Positions 53,921-63,600 of a stretch of DNA of 64,000 nucleotides are shown one piece after another. Source of the stretch: an uncultured Clostridia bacterium (GTDB lineage: Bacteria; Bacillota; Clostridia; Christensenellales; Borkfalkiaceae); NCBI GenBank assembly GCA_947624445.1, contig CANQKF010000002.1, positions 1 to 64,000 on the forward strand. Reading direction: 5' to 3'. Position numbers and translations under genes: made by a program. The notes below the pieces were generated by a model that saw only the letters and a list, made by a program, of their open reading frames with translations, did not search any database and was not told where the DNA came from. Position 1 is the stretch's first letter, and each line of letters opens with the position of its first letter.

Positions 53921-53948
53921 GCCGCCCGAGGCGTATGCCTCGGGCGGC
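53921..53948 (+). terminator. Terminator of the MoxR/VWA/lipoprotein operon
   Basis: A perfect 12-bp stem GCCGCCCGAGGC / GCCTCGGGCGGC, loop GTAT, followed by ATTCTATAT. Confidence 0.8.
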
Positions 53949-53990
53949 ATTCTATATGCGTTCCATATGCAGCGCTTATGGGTCGTATAA

Positions 53991-55442
<1,452 letters not shown>

Positions 55443-55593
55443 GAAGCGATCTCCGAAAAAATCGAAAAAACAGGCGGATTTTCCCGAAAAAACCATAGAA
55501 AAAGCATTATTTCGATAAATTTCGAAATACAATAGACAGCACATCGGCGAAAAAATCCGCGGCGGTGAGGTATTATTTCCGGGGGAGATACGA

Positions 55594-55599
55594 TATACT
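55594..55599 (+). promoter_or_regulatory. Probable -10 box of the DUF368 gene
   Basis: TATACT, 24 bases before the ATG; the -35 is weak. It lies in the 180-bp gap after gdhA, where no clear terminator is seen. Confidence 0.4.
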
Positions 55600-55622
55600 G
55601 ATAGTGTCTTTCAAGGAGAAAT

Positions 55623-56528
55623 ATGGAACACGTCACCGAACGTTCGGGGCGGGCCGCCGCCTTCTTTGCGGATACGCTGCGCGGCGCCGCGATCGGCGTT
55701 GCGTTCATCATCCCGGGGTTTTCGGGGGGCTCGGTCGCGGCGATCCTCGGCATCTACGAGCGGCTCGTCGGCGCGGTCGCCGATCTGTTCAAGACCTTCC
55801 GCCGCAGCATTTCGACGCTGCTCCCCGTCGCCCTCGGCATGGTGCTCGGCGCCAGCGCGCTGCTTCTGCCCATCCGCTGGGGACTTGCGAAGTTCCCGCT
55901 CGCGACGGTTTCGCTCTTCGTCGGGCTCGCGATCGGCGGACTTCCCGCCGTCAAGGAGCACATCAAGGGGAAGCCGACCGCGCGGAATGGGTTCGCTCTG
56001 GTCGCCGCGGCGCTCTTTGCGGCCTCGCTCGCCTTTCTGCCCGCGGCCTCCCGCCCCGAGGGCTTTTTGTTCCACCTCGACGCGGCGGGCTACATCCTGC
56101 TCTTCTTCGTCGGCATGGCGGGCGCCTGCGCGCTCGTCGTTCCCGGGATCTCGGGTTCGATGCTGCTGCTCATCTTCGGCTACTACGCGCCCCTCATGGA
56201 GCTTTTCACCGATTACCTGCTCTGCGGGCGCGCGGTGGGCACTTGCCTCGCCGTCGTCGGCGTGACGGGGCTGGGGATCCTCTGCGGGTTCTTCCTCGTC
56301 TCGGTGCTGATGCGGGCGCTCTTGAAGCGGTATCCCCGCGCGACGTACTACGCGATCCTCGGCTTCATCGCGGGGTCGGTCGTCGCCGTCTACGCGCCCA
56401 TCCTGAAGCCGCCCGCGCAGATCGTTGACCCGTGGCAGATCGCGGTCTCGGTCGCGCTGCTCACCGCGGGCGTTGCGCTCTCCGCGGGGTTCTACTTCTT
56501 CGCGCGCAGACGCGCCAAGGCAAAATAA
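55623..56528 (+). CDS. DUF368 family membrane protein (PopT-like)
   Basis: A 301-aa polytopic protein with about eight membrane helices and the two inverted-repeat motifs of DUF368, IIPGFSGGSVAAILG (about 30-44) and VVPGISGSMLLLIFG (about 175-189). Members of this family (PopT) translocate undecaprenyl phosphate back across the membrane for cell-wall lipid recycling. That role is established for relatives and inferred here. SD AAGGAG precedes ATG 55623. Confidence 0.88.
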   Translation: MEHVTERSGRAAAFFADTLRGAAIGVAFIIPGFSGGSVAAILGIYERLVGAVADLFKTFRRSISTLLPVALGMVLGASALLLPIRWGLAKFPLATVSLFVGLAIGGLPAVKEHIKGKPTARNGFALVAAALFAASLAFLPAASRPEGFLFHLDAAGYILLFFVGMAGACALVVPGISGSMLLLIFGYYAPLMELFTDYLLCGRAVGTCLAVVGVTGLGILCGFFLVSVLMRALLKRYPRATYYAILGFIAGSVVAVYAPILKPPAQIVDPWQIAVSVALLTAGVALSAGFYFFARRRAKAK

Positions 56529-56538
56529 TCTGGATACG

Positions 56539-56578
56539 ACGGCGCGGCGCCGCCCGAGATCGGGCGGCGCCGCGCCGT
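56539..56578. terminator. Bidirectional hairpin between converging genes
   Basis: A perfect 18-bp stem (56539-56556 / 56561-56578), loop AGAT. It lies between the DUF368 stop and the iron ADH stop. Confidence 0.75.
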
Positions 56579-56593
56579 AGCTTTGCAGATAAA

Positions 56594-57781
56594 CTACGCC
56601 GTCACGCAGCGCAAAATTTGCACGAGCTCTTTTTCGCCGAGGAGCCGCGGCACGGGATAGGGCACCGCCTCGCGCGCCGCCCGCCTTGCGAGCGCGGGTA
56701 GATCGGCTTCCGCGATGGGCAGCGTCTGCGGAATGCCGAGCGTGCGCGAGAGCTGTTCCGTCGCTTCGAGGAAGCGCGCCGCAGCCTCCCGCCGTGGCGC
56801 CGTTGTACCGCAGAAGCCGCAGACGGCCGCGAGCCGCGCGAGTTTTTTCTCCGCCTTTTTGCCGTACGCGCGCAGTACATGCGGCAGAAGCACGGCGCAC
56901 AGTCTCCCGTGGGGGATGCCGTATGCGCCCCCGAGCGCGTGGGCGAGCGCGTGCACATAGCCCACATACGACCGCGTGAAGGCGATCCCCGCGTCCTTCG
57001 CGGCGAGGAGCATCCTGCCGCGCGCCTCGAGGTCGTGTCCCTCGGCGTACGCCTTGGGAAGCCACGCAAATACGTCGTGCACCGCGCGCTCCGCTTCCAT
57101 GCGCGAGGCCGCCGTCGTCGCCCGTCCGAGGTATGCCTCCACCGCGTGCGTCAAAGCGTCCATGCCCGTATCCGCGGTGACAGAGGGCGGCAGAGAGAGG
57201 GTGAGCGCGGGATCGAGCACGCACAGCGCGGGCACGATCTTGAAGGAAAACACGGCGAATTTTTCGTGCGCGGGGCTCGTAAAGACGGCCGCCGCCGTCG
57301 CCTCGCTGCCCGTGCCCGCCGTCGTCGGGATCGCAAGAAGTGGGGGGACGTCCCCATTTATTTTCAGTGCGCCGCGCAGATCCTCGAGGGATTTTTTGGG
57401 GGAAGCGAGCCGCGCGCACACGCCCTTTGCGCAGTCCATGGGGGAGCCGCCCCCGAGCGCGATCACGCAGTCGCACCCTGCGGCGCGGTACCGCGCGAGC
57501 GCCGCTTCGACGCATTCCGTCGTGGGATCGGCGGGGACGTCATCGAAAATTTCGCTTTCGATGCGCGCGGTTCGGAGCGCCGCGGCGAGGGGCGCGTCGA
57601 GCGAGAGCCTGCGCACCGTCTTTCCCGTGACGATGAGCGCCTTCCGCTTGTTTTGCGCCGAGAGCCGGGCTGCGGCCTCGTTATAGCTGCAGACGCGCGG
57701 CGGAACATAGGGGAGGAAGGGCGCGGCGAGCTTCAAAAAGAGATGCACCGTCCGCCGTTTGCATGCGGAAAAAATGTTCAT
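56594..57781 (-). CDS. Iron-containing alcohol dehydrogenase
   Basis: A 395-aa group III (iron) NAD(P)-dependent alcohol dehydrogenase. It has the NAD-binding GGGSPMDCAKG (about 117-127) and TTAGTGSEATAAAV. The metal ligands lie in DTGMDALTHAVEAYL and HALAHALGGAYGIPHG, and the C-terminal helical domain is present. The substrate is unknown; butanol-type or lactaldehyde reductases are close relatives. ATG 57781 lies six bases after TATAAT with no SD, so the mRNA is probably leaderless. The dispersed motif (copy 7) lies inside the gene, where the sense strand encodes N-G-D-V-P-P. Confidence 0.9.
   Translation of the reverse strand: MNIFSACKRRTVHLFLKLAAPFLPYVPPRVCSYNEAAARLSAQNKRKALIVTGKTVRRLSLDAPLAAALRTARIESEIFDDVPADPTTECVEAALARYRAAGCDCVIALGGGSPMDCAKGVCARLASPKKSLEDLRGALKINGDVPPLLAIPTTAGTGSEATAAAVFTSPAHEKFAVFSFKIVPALCVLDPALTLSLPPSVTADTGMDALTHAVEAYLGRATTAASRMEAERAVHDVFAWLPKAYAEGHDLEARGRMLLAAKDAGIAFTRSYVGYVHALAHALGGAYGIPHGRLCAVLLPHVLRAYGKKAEKKLARLAAVCGFCGTTAPRREAAARFLEATEQLSRTLGIPQTLPIAEADLPALARRAAREAVPYPVPRLLGEKELVQILRCVTA
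57340..57365 (+). repeat. Dispersed GGGGGACGT motif, copy 7 (inside the ADH gene)
   Basis: GTGGGGGGACGTCCCC followed by ATTTATTTTC. This is the palindromic variant (GGGGACGTCCCC), antisense to the ADH gene. Confidence 0.4.
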
Positions 57782-57787
57782 GCTACC

Positions 57788-57815
57788 ATTATAGCGCGGT
57801 TTCGATTTTTGTCAA
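57788..57815 (-). promoter_or_regulatory. Promoter of the iron ADH gene, predicted leaderless
   Basis: Minus strand TTGACA (57815-57810), 16-bp spacer, TATAAT (57793-57788), then GGTAGC and the ATG. Confidence 0.8.
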
Positions 57816-57829
57816 CCCGTGCAAATCGC

Positions 57830-57858
57830 TTGCCCAAATCCGCGGCATGTGGTATAAT
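57830..57858 (+). promoter_or_regulatory. Promoter of the ABC-F gene
   Basis: TTGCCC (57830-57835), 17-bp spacer, TATAAT (57853-57858). Divergent from the ADH promoter. Confidence 0.75.
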
Positions 57859-57886
57859 CTCTCCGAACAAATCGGGCGAGGTCAAC

Positions 57887-59467
57887 ATGCTACAGGTCAA
57901 CGGGGTCAGTCTGCAATACGGCAGCAAGAAGCTGTTCGAGGACGTCAACTTAAAATTCACCAAGGGAAATTGCTACGGCATCATCGGCGCGAACGGCGCG
58001 GGGAAGTCCACCTTTTTGAAGGTGCTCTCGGGGGAGATCGAACCCAACAAGGGGGAGGTCGTCCTCGATAAAAACGAGCGCATGAGCGTGCTCGCGCAGA
58101 ACCAGAATAAATACGACTACGAGACGGTCCTGCGCACCGTCATGCTCGGGCACAGGCGGCTCGTCGAGATCATGGATGAAAAGGACGCCCTCTATGCCCA
58201 CGCCGATTTCACCGAAGAGGACGGCGTGCGCGCCTCCGAACTCGAGAGCGAATTCGCGGAGCTCGGCGGCTGGGAGGCGGAGAGCGAAGCCGAGACCCTG
58301 CTCAATGCGCTCGACATCCCGCCCGAGGAGCATTTTCTCACGATGGGCGAGCTCGACGCGAAGAAGAAAGTCAAGGTACTTCTGGCGCAGGCGCTCTTCG
58401 GCAATCCCGACGTCCTCCTTCTCGACGAGCCCACCAACAACCTCGATCTCAAGACGGCGCGCTGGCTGGAAAACTACCTCATGGACTTCGAAAACACGAT
58501 CATCATCGTCTCGCACAACCGCCACTTCCTGAACAGGGTCTGCACGCACATCTGCGACGTCGACTTCGGCAAGATCGACCTCTATCTCGGCAACTACGAC
58601 TTCTGGTATCAGACCTCCCAGCTCATGGCGCGCCAGCAGCGGGACGCCAACAAGAAGGCCGAGCAGCGCGCCGCCGAGCTCAAGGAGTTCATCGCGCGGT
58701 TCGCGGCGAACGCCTCCAAATCGCGGCAGGCGACCTCCCGCAAGAAGGAGCTCGAAAAGCTCACGATCTCCGACTTCAAGCCCTCCCTCCGCAAGTATCC
58801 CTTCATCGAATTCAAGCCCGAGCGGGAGATCGGCAACGATATCCTCATCGTCGAGGGGCTCACCAAGCGCGGCTACTTCGAGAACGTCTCCTTCACCGTG
58901 CAGAAGGGGGATAAGATCGGCGTGATCTCCGAGAAGAGCACCTCCGTCTCCATGCTCTACGACGTGCTCACGGGCAAGGAGCAATCGGACGCGGGCACCG
59001 TGAAGTGGGGAAAGACGATCAACATGTCCTATTTCCCCCTCAACAACGGCGAATACTTCGAGGGGTGCAGCCTCTCCCTCGTGCAGTGGCTTTCGCAGTT
59101 CTCCAAGGATCACTACGAGGAATATCTCCGCGGCTGGCTGGGGCGGATGCTCTTCTCTGGGGAAGAGGCGCTCAAGGAAGCGCAGGTGCTCTCGGGCGGC
59201 GAGAAGGTGCGCTGCATGCTCGCCAAGATGATGCTCGAAGGGGGGAACTTCCTCATCTTCGATGAACCCACCAACCATCTCGATCTCGAATCCATCACCT
59301 CGCTCAACAACGGGCTCACCGCCTTCAAGGGGTGCATGCTGCTCACCTCGCACGACCAGGAGCTCATGAACACCGTCTGCAACCGCATCATGGTGATCGA
59401 CGGCACCAAGACGTTCGATAAGAGCTGCACCTTTGATGCATACGTCGATCTCATCGAGGCGCGCTGA
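57887..59467 (+). CDS. ABC-F family ATPase (YkpA/YbiT-like)
   Basis: A 526-aa protein with two ABC domains in tandem and no membrane segment, as in ribosome-associated ABC-F translation factors. NBD1: Walker A GANGAGKST (about 34-42), a degenerate signature (MGELDAKKKVK) and Walker B LLLDEPTNNLD. A charged linker (about 235-290) follows. NBD2: the Walker A position reads SEKSTSVSM (no Gly-Lys-Ser/Thr, about 349-357), while the signature LSGGEKV (about 434) and LIFDEPTNHLD are intact. In the paired sites, NBD1 Walker A faces the intact signature of NBD2, and both halves of the other site are degenerate. ATG 57887 with SD GAGG. It is a single-gene unit. Confidence 0.92.
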   Translation: MLQVNGVSLQYGSKKLFEDVNLKFTKGNCYGIIGANGAGKSTFLKVLSGEIEPNKGEVVLDKNERMSVLAQNQNKYDYETVLRTVMLGHRRLVEIMDEKDALYAHADFTEEDGVRASELESEFAELGGWEAESEAETLLNALDIPPEEHFLTMGELDAKKKVKVLLAQALFGNPDVLLLDEPTNNLDLKTARWLENYLMDFENTIIIVSHNRHFLNRVCTHICDVDFGKIDLYLGNYDFWYQTSQLMARQQRDANKKAEQRAAELKEFIARFAANASKSRQATSRKKELEKLTISDFKPSLRKYPFIEFKPEREIGNDILIVEGLTKRGYFENVSFTVQKGDKIGVISEKSTSVSMLYDVLTGKEQSDAGTVKWGKTINMSYFPLNNGEYFEGCSLSLVQWLSQFSKDHYEEYLRGWLGRMLFSGEEALKEAQVLSGGEKVRCMLAKMMLEGGNFLIFDEPTNHLDLESITSLNNGLTAFKGCMLLTSHDQELMNTVCNRIMVIDGTKTFDKSCTFDAYVDLIEAR

Positions 59468-59489
59468 CCCTGTTTTCTGCGCTCTTTAT

Positions 59490-59519
59490 GCCGCACCCGC
59501 GCAAGGTGCGGCATTTTTT
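59490..59519 (+). terminator. Intrinsic terminator of the ABC-F gene
   Basis: An 8-bp stem GCCGCACC / GGTGCGGC, loop CGCGCAA, followed by ATTTTTT. Confidence 0.9.
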
Positions 59520-59561
59520 GCGCAAAAAGGGCGGATCTGCCCTGCCGAAAGCGGGCGGAAT

Positions 59562-59576
59562 TTGTCGCATCGACAA
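59562..59576. promoter_or_regulatory. Inverted Spo0A-box-like pair
   Basis: TTGTCG-CAT-CGACAA, two half-sites resembling the 0A box (TTTGTCGAA) facing each other, about 100 bp upstream of the predicted start of the Spo0A-family gene. It suggests autoregulation. Confidence 0.45.
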
Positions 59577-59590
59577 TTTTGTACAAAATT
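59575..59590. promoter_or_regulatory. GTAC palindrome 1, putative operator
   Basis: AATTTTGTACAAAATT, a perfect 16-bp palindrome centred 42 bp from palindrome 2. Confidence 0.6.
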
Positions 59591-59616
59591 CTGCGAATTC
59601 CGTAAAAAATTCTTTG

Positions 59617-59632
59617 ATTTTTGTACAAAAAT
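59617..59632. promoter_or_regulatory. GTAC palindrome 2, putative operator
   Basis: ATTTTTGTACAAAAAT, a perfect 16-bp palindrome abutting the -35 box (59636). Confidence 0.6.
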
Positions 59633-59635
59633 GAC

Positions 59636-59664
59636 TTTACAAATCCGAAAATGTGTTTTATAAT
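59636..59664 (+). promoter_or_regulatory. Promoter of the Spo0A-family gene
   Basis: TTTACA (59636-59641), 17-bp spacer, TATAAT (59659-59664). Confidence 0.85.
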
Positions 59665-59706
59665 GCCTGTACATCCCGAAAAAAAGACAAAAAAGAGGTA
59701 TTTTTC

Positions 59707-60456
59707 ATGAAACGCATTTTGATTCTCGAGAGCAACGAGGCATTCGCAGGGGAACTCAAAGAACACTTTACGCGCAAGGGATACGAGGTCTGCGGCGTGA
59801 CGGGCGACGGGAAAGAGGGGCTCAAACTCCTCGAAAAATGCGCGCCGAACGCTGTGGTGCTCAGTCTCTTTCTCACTTCATGCGACGGGTTCACCGTCCT
59901 CGACGAGGCGCGCGCGGCGGGCAGGAAGGCGGATTTCATCGTGATGGGGAACTTCGCCGACGACAAGATCATCAATCGCGCCATCGCGCTGGGCGCGCGG
60001 TATTACCTCATGAAGCCCGTCTCGGCGGAGCTTGTCGAGGCGCGGGTCGCGGAGATCTCGGCGGAGCTGCCCGTGCAGACGGAGAAGTTCGAGCGCAGGC
60101 GGGCGGGTTCGCTCGACGAGCGCATCTCGGGCATCTTCATCTCCATCGGGATCCCGCCCCACATCAAGGGCTATAACTACCTGCGCGAGGGCATCAAGAT
60201 GGCGGTGAACGATCCGCACATCATCAACAACGTGACGAAGGGGCTCTATCCCATCATCGGGGAGAAGTTCCAGACCTCTGCGAGCAAGGTGGAGCGCGCC
60301 ATCCGCCACGCGATCGAGGTGGCGTGGAACCGCGGGCGGGTCGACGCCGTGAACGCCATCTTCGGGGCGCGCGTCTACATCGGGAGCGAGAAGCCGACGA
60401 ACAGCGAGTTCATCGCGCTCGTTGCGGATAAGCTCATTCTCGAGAGCATGGTTTGA
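59707..60456 (+). CDS. spo0A: Spo0A-family regulator with a non-phosphorylatable receiver
   Basis: A 249-aa response regulator. The C-terminal Spo0A DNA-binding domain (about 140-249) is clearly conserved: IGIPPHIKGYNYLREGIKM, SASKVERAIRHAIEVAWNRG and KPTNSEFIALVADKL. The N-terminal receiver (about 1-120) keeps the fold and the conserved Lys (K103 in LMKP), but the phospho-acceptor Asp is Ser53 (VVLSLFLTSCDG against the usual VLDIIMPHLDG). The switch Thr is Gly81, and the acidic pair reads E8-S9. It should not be switched by the usual phosphorelay. It is not next to spoIVB, the usual spo0A neighbour, so it is probably a paralogue; whether a canonical Spo0A exists elsewhere cannot be told here. 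SD AGAGG, ATG 59707. Confidence 0.88.
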   Translation: MKRILILESNEAFAGELKEHFTRKGYEVCGVTGDGKEGLKLLEKCAPNAVVLSLFLTSCDGFTVLDEARAAGRKADFIVMGNFADDKIINRAIALGARYYLMKPVSAELVEARVAEISAELPVQTEKFERRRAGSLDERISGIFISIGIPPHIKGYNYLREGIKMAVNDPHIINNVTKGLYPIIGEKFQTSASKVERAIRHAIEVAWNRGRVDAVNAIFGARVYIGSEKPTNSEFIALVADKLILESMV

Positions 60457-60472
60457 GGTTTGGTCGCATTTC

Positions 60473-60507
60473 GGGGGGCCGCCGCGCACGCGGGGCTCCC
60501 CGTTTTT
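60473..60507 (+). terminator. Intrinsic terminator of the Spo0A-family gene
   Basis: A GC-rich 12-bp stem (60473-60501) with one bulge and one G-T pair, loop GCAC, followed by GTTTTT. Confidence 0.7.
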
Positions 60508-60604
60508 GCGCCTTGCACGCATGCGCGTGCGGCGCGAATTCGCTTACAGAATACTATGGAAAGAAAAAATAACAAAATCTCACAAAAAAATTGCCGCATT
60601 TTCG

Positions 60605-60633
60605 TTGAAAAATCCGATCGGAAATGTTATACT
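60605..60633 (+). promoter_or_regulatory. ftsK promoter
   Basis: TTGAAA (60605-60610), 17-bp spacer, TATACT (60628-60633) with extended -10 TGT. Confidence 0.75.
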
Positions 60634-60687
60634 GTATGATGAAATCATAGACGTATTCCCCCGTACGGGGGGAGACGGAGGTAAAAC

Positions 60688-63600
60688 GTGAACGGAGTGG
60701 GTCGCGGCGAGAAGGAGAAAAACAAGGAGAGCACGTCCGTCCTGACGAAAGAGACGGTCGGCATGACGATGTTTCTCTTCAGCGTCATTCTCACATTTAT
60801 TTTGGTGACGGGAAAATATGTGTTCGGGGAGGTCGGGCTTGCGATCGCCTCCTTCTTCATCGGGCTTCTGGGATTCTATGCCTATCCCGTGTTCGCCCTG
60901 CTCATCTATACGTCGGTCGCGCTGATCGCAAACAAGCGGTGGATCCCCATCCGCTGGCTGGTCGCCGTGATGCTGCTTTTTGCCGCGGTCTTTTTGATCG
61001 TGCACGAGGCGACGGCGGAGCGCTTTTTCCTCGCGGACGGCGCGGTGCGCACCTACGGGGCCTATCTCTCGGGGTGCTGGAACGCGGCGGCAGGGGGGAT
61101 CGCGGGCGGCACGGGCGGCGGCGTGCTCTTCGGGCTCATCGCCTATCCCGTGCGGCGGTATCTCACCGCGGTGGGCGCCTACGCGCTCTATGCGCTTCTC
61201 ACCCTCACCGCGCTGTTCTTCACGTTGATGCTCACCCCGCTCAAAAAGCGGGTATTCCCTTCGGCTGCCGAGAAGCAGACCAAGAAGAAGGGCACGGGGG
61301 AGGCCAAGCGCCCCAAAAAGGAGAAGAAGCGCCGTAAGGAGCAAGAGGAGGACCCTGTACGGTTCTCCGAGATGCCCGCGCCCGAGCGTCCGCCCATGCC
61401 CGAATCGCCCGAACGCGCCTATGCGGAGACGGCCGCGGCGCCCGAACGGGAGGGCAGAACGGCATACGACATCGCCCGCGAGCGCGCCTATAGTGCGCCG
61501 TACGGCTATGGCTATGGCTACGGCGCCGCGCAAGCCGAACCGCGCTATGCCGACCGCTACGCCCCCGAGCCCGAGCCCGAGCCCGAAGCGCCCGTCTCGG
61601 AGGACATCTTCGCCAATTCGCCCGATTACCGCGGCAATCTCTTTTTCGATCAGTCGTCGGCGTTCAACAGGATCCGCCGCGAGGGGCCGCCCGCCGCGCC
61701 GTCCAAACCCGCGCCGACGGCTTCGAAACCCGCGTCCAAGCCCGTCGCCAAGGCGCCCCAACCCGCAAACAGCGCGCCCGAGAACTACGCGGGCTCCTTC
61801 TCGCGGGCGGCGGAAGCGCCGCGCGCAGGGCTTCCCCGCCGCGTGACGCCCGTCGAACAGCGCCCCATCCAAAACGACGAGATCAACTATCCCGCGCTCT
61901 CCTATCAGCCGCCGTTCAAGCCGTCGGAGGAAAAGCGCGATTATTACAGGAACGACATCCTTCCCGAGACCGCCGAGCGCCCCGCCGCGCCCGAAGCGCC
62001 CGCGGGCGAGACCGACGCCGAGGAGGGCGCGCGCGAATCCATGCGCCGCATGTTCGGCGTCTCGCGCGACAGCCGTGCGCCCGAGGAGCCTTCGCCGCGC
62101 AGTAGCTTCCTCGAAGAGCCCAAGCGGGAAGAGCCCGCACCGCGGAGCAGTTTTCTCGAAGAGCCCAAGCGGGAAGATCCCGCGCCGCGGAGCAGCTTCC
62201 TCGAAGAACCCAAGCGGGAAGAGCCCGCGCCGCGGGTCAGTTTCCTCGAAGAACCCAAGCGGGAAGAGCCTTCGCCGCGGAGCAGTTTTCTCGAAGAACC
62301 CAAGCCCGAGGAGCCCACACAGACGAGCTTCTTCGATCCGCCCAAGCGGGAGTCGCGCGGGAGCTTCCTCGACGCGCCCGAACGGGAGGAGCCGACGCGC
62401 GAACGTTTCCCCGAGGAGCCCAAGCGGGACAACCGCGACGCGCTGCGGGAGTTCTTCGGCGAACCGCCGCGCGAGGAGCCGCGCAGCAGCTTCCTTGAAG
62501 AGCCCAAACGGGAAGAGCCGCGCGAGAGCTTCTTCGAAGAGCCCAAGCGGGAAGAGCCGCGCGAGAGCTTCTTCGAAGAGCCCAAACGCGAAGAGCCGCG
62601 CGAGAGTTTCTTCGAAGAGCCCAAGCGCGAAGAGCCGCGCGAGAGCTTCTTTGAAGAACCCAAGCGGGAACCTACCCGCGGGCGCTCCTCGGCGAACCTC
62701 TTCGACGAAGAGGAGAACTTCGACGATGAGCCGCAGGACCGCGGGGCGAGAGGACTCCGCGAGATCCGCCGCCCTGCGGGGCGGCAAGAGCCCCCCAAAG
62801 AGGAGAAACCGCGCGAAAAGCACATCTATAAGCCCTACGACGCGCCGCCCATCGAGCTTTTCCAGGAGTACGATGAAACGGTGCTCGTCCCGCCCGAGGA
62901 GATCAAGCGCAACACCGATATCATCATCGATACGCTCAAAAACTTCCGCGTCGATACCCAGATCGAGCGGGTCACGAGCGGCGCGACGGTCACCCGCTAC
63001 GACATCGATATCCCCCGCAACGCCTCCATCTCCTCGGTCACCAAGCACTCCGTGGAGATCGCGATGCGCCTGCGCGCGGCGCGCGGCGTGAACATGTACG
63101 CCAACAACGAGGCGGGCGCGATCTCGATCGAGGTCCCCAATGCCCGCCGTGCGACGGTGGGGCTCCGCTCCATTTTGAGCTCCCGCGAGTTCCGCGAGAC
63201 CAAGCCGACCTCCCTCACGTTCGCGATCGGAAAGGACATCGAGGGGCGGTGCGTCTGCGGCGACATCGTGGATATGACGCACATCCTCGTCGCGGGGACG
63301 ACGGGCTCGGGCAAGAGCGTCTGCCTCAACGCGATGATCATCAGCCTCATCTGCAAGTATTCGCCCGAGCAGCTCCGCCTCATCCTCGTCGACCCCAAGC
63401 ACACCGAGTTCACGGCATACGAGGATATCCCGCACCTCATGATCAACGAGATCATCACCGACGCCCCCAAGACGGTCGCCGCGCTCAAATGGGCGGTCGA
63501 GGAGATGGAGCGCCGCTACGTCCTCTTCAAGGATAAGACCCACGAGGGCGGCATGCCCATCCACAAGCTCGACGACTACAACGCCGCGCTCACCGAGGAC

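Noticed and set aside
56879-57886. N-terminal extension of the ABC-F protein by more than 300 residues
   Set aside because: It lies antisense to the iron ADH gene and includes the ABC-F promoter; the real start is ATG 57887.
60641-60680. Another copy of the GGGGGACGTAT motif near CCCCCGTACGGGGGG
   Set aside because: The order of bases differs (a palindromic CCCCCGTACGGGGG); similarity is limited to the G run.
62101-62679. Possible CRISPR-like array in the tandem repeats
   Set aside because: Units are directly adjacent, in frame, and encode EEPKREEP-type protein repeats; there are no spacers and no cas genes.
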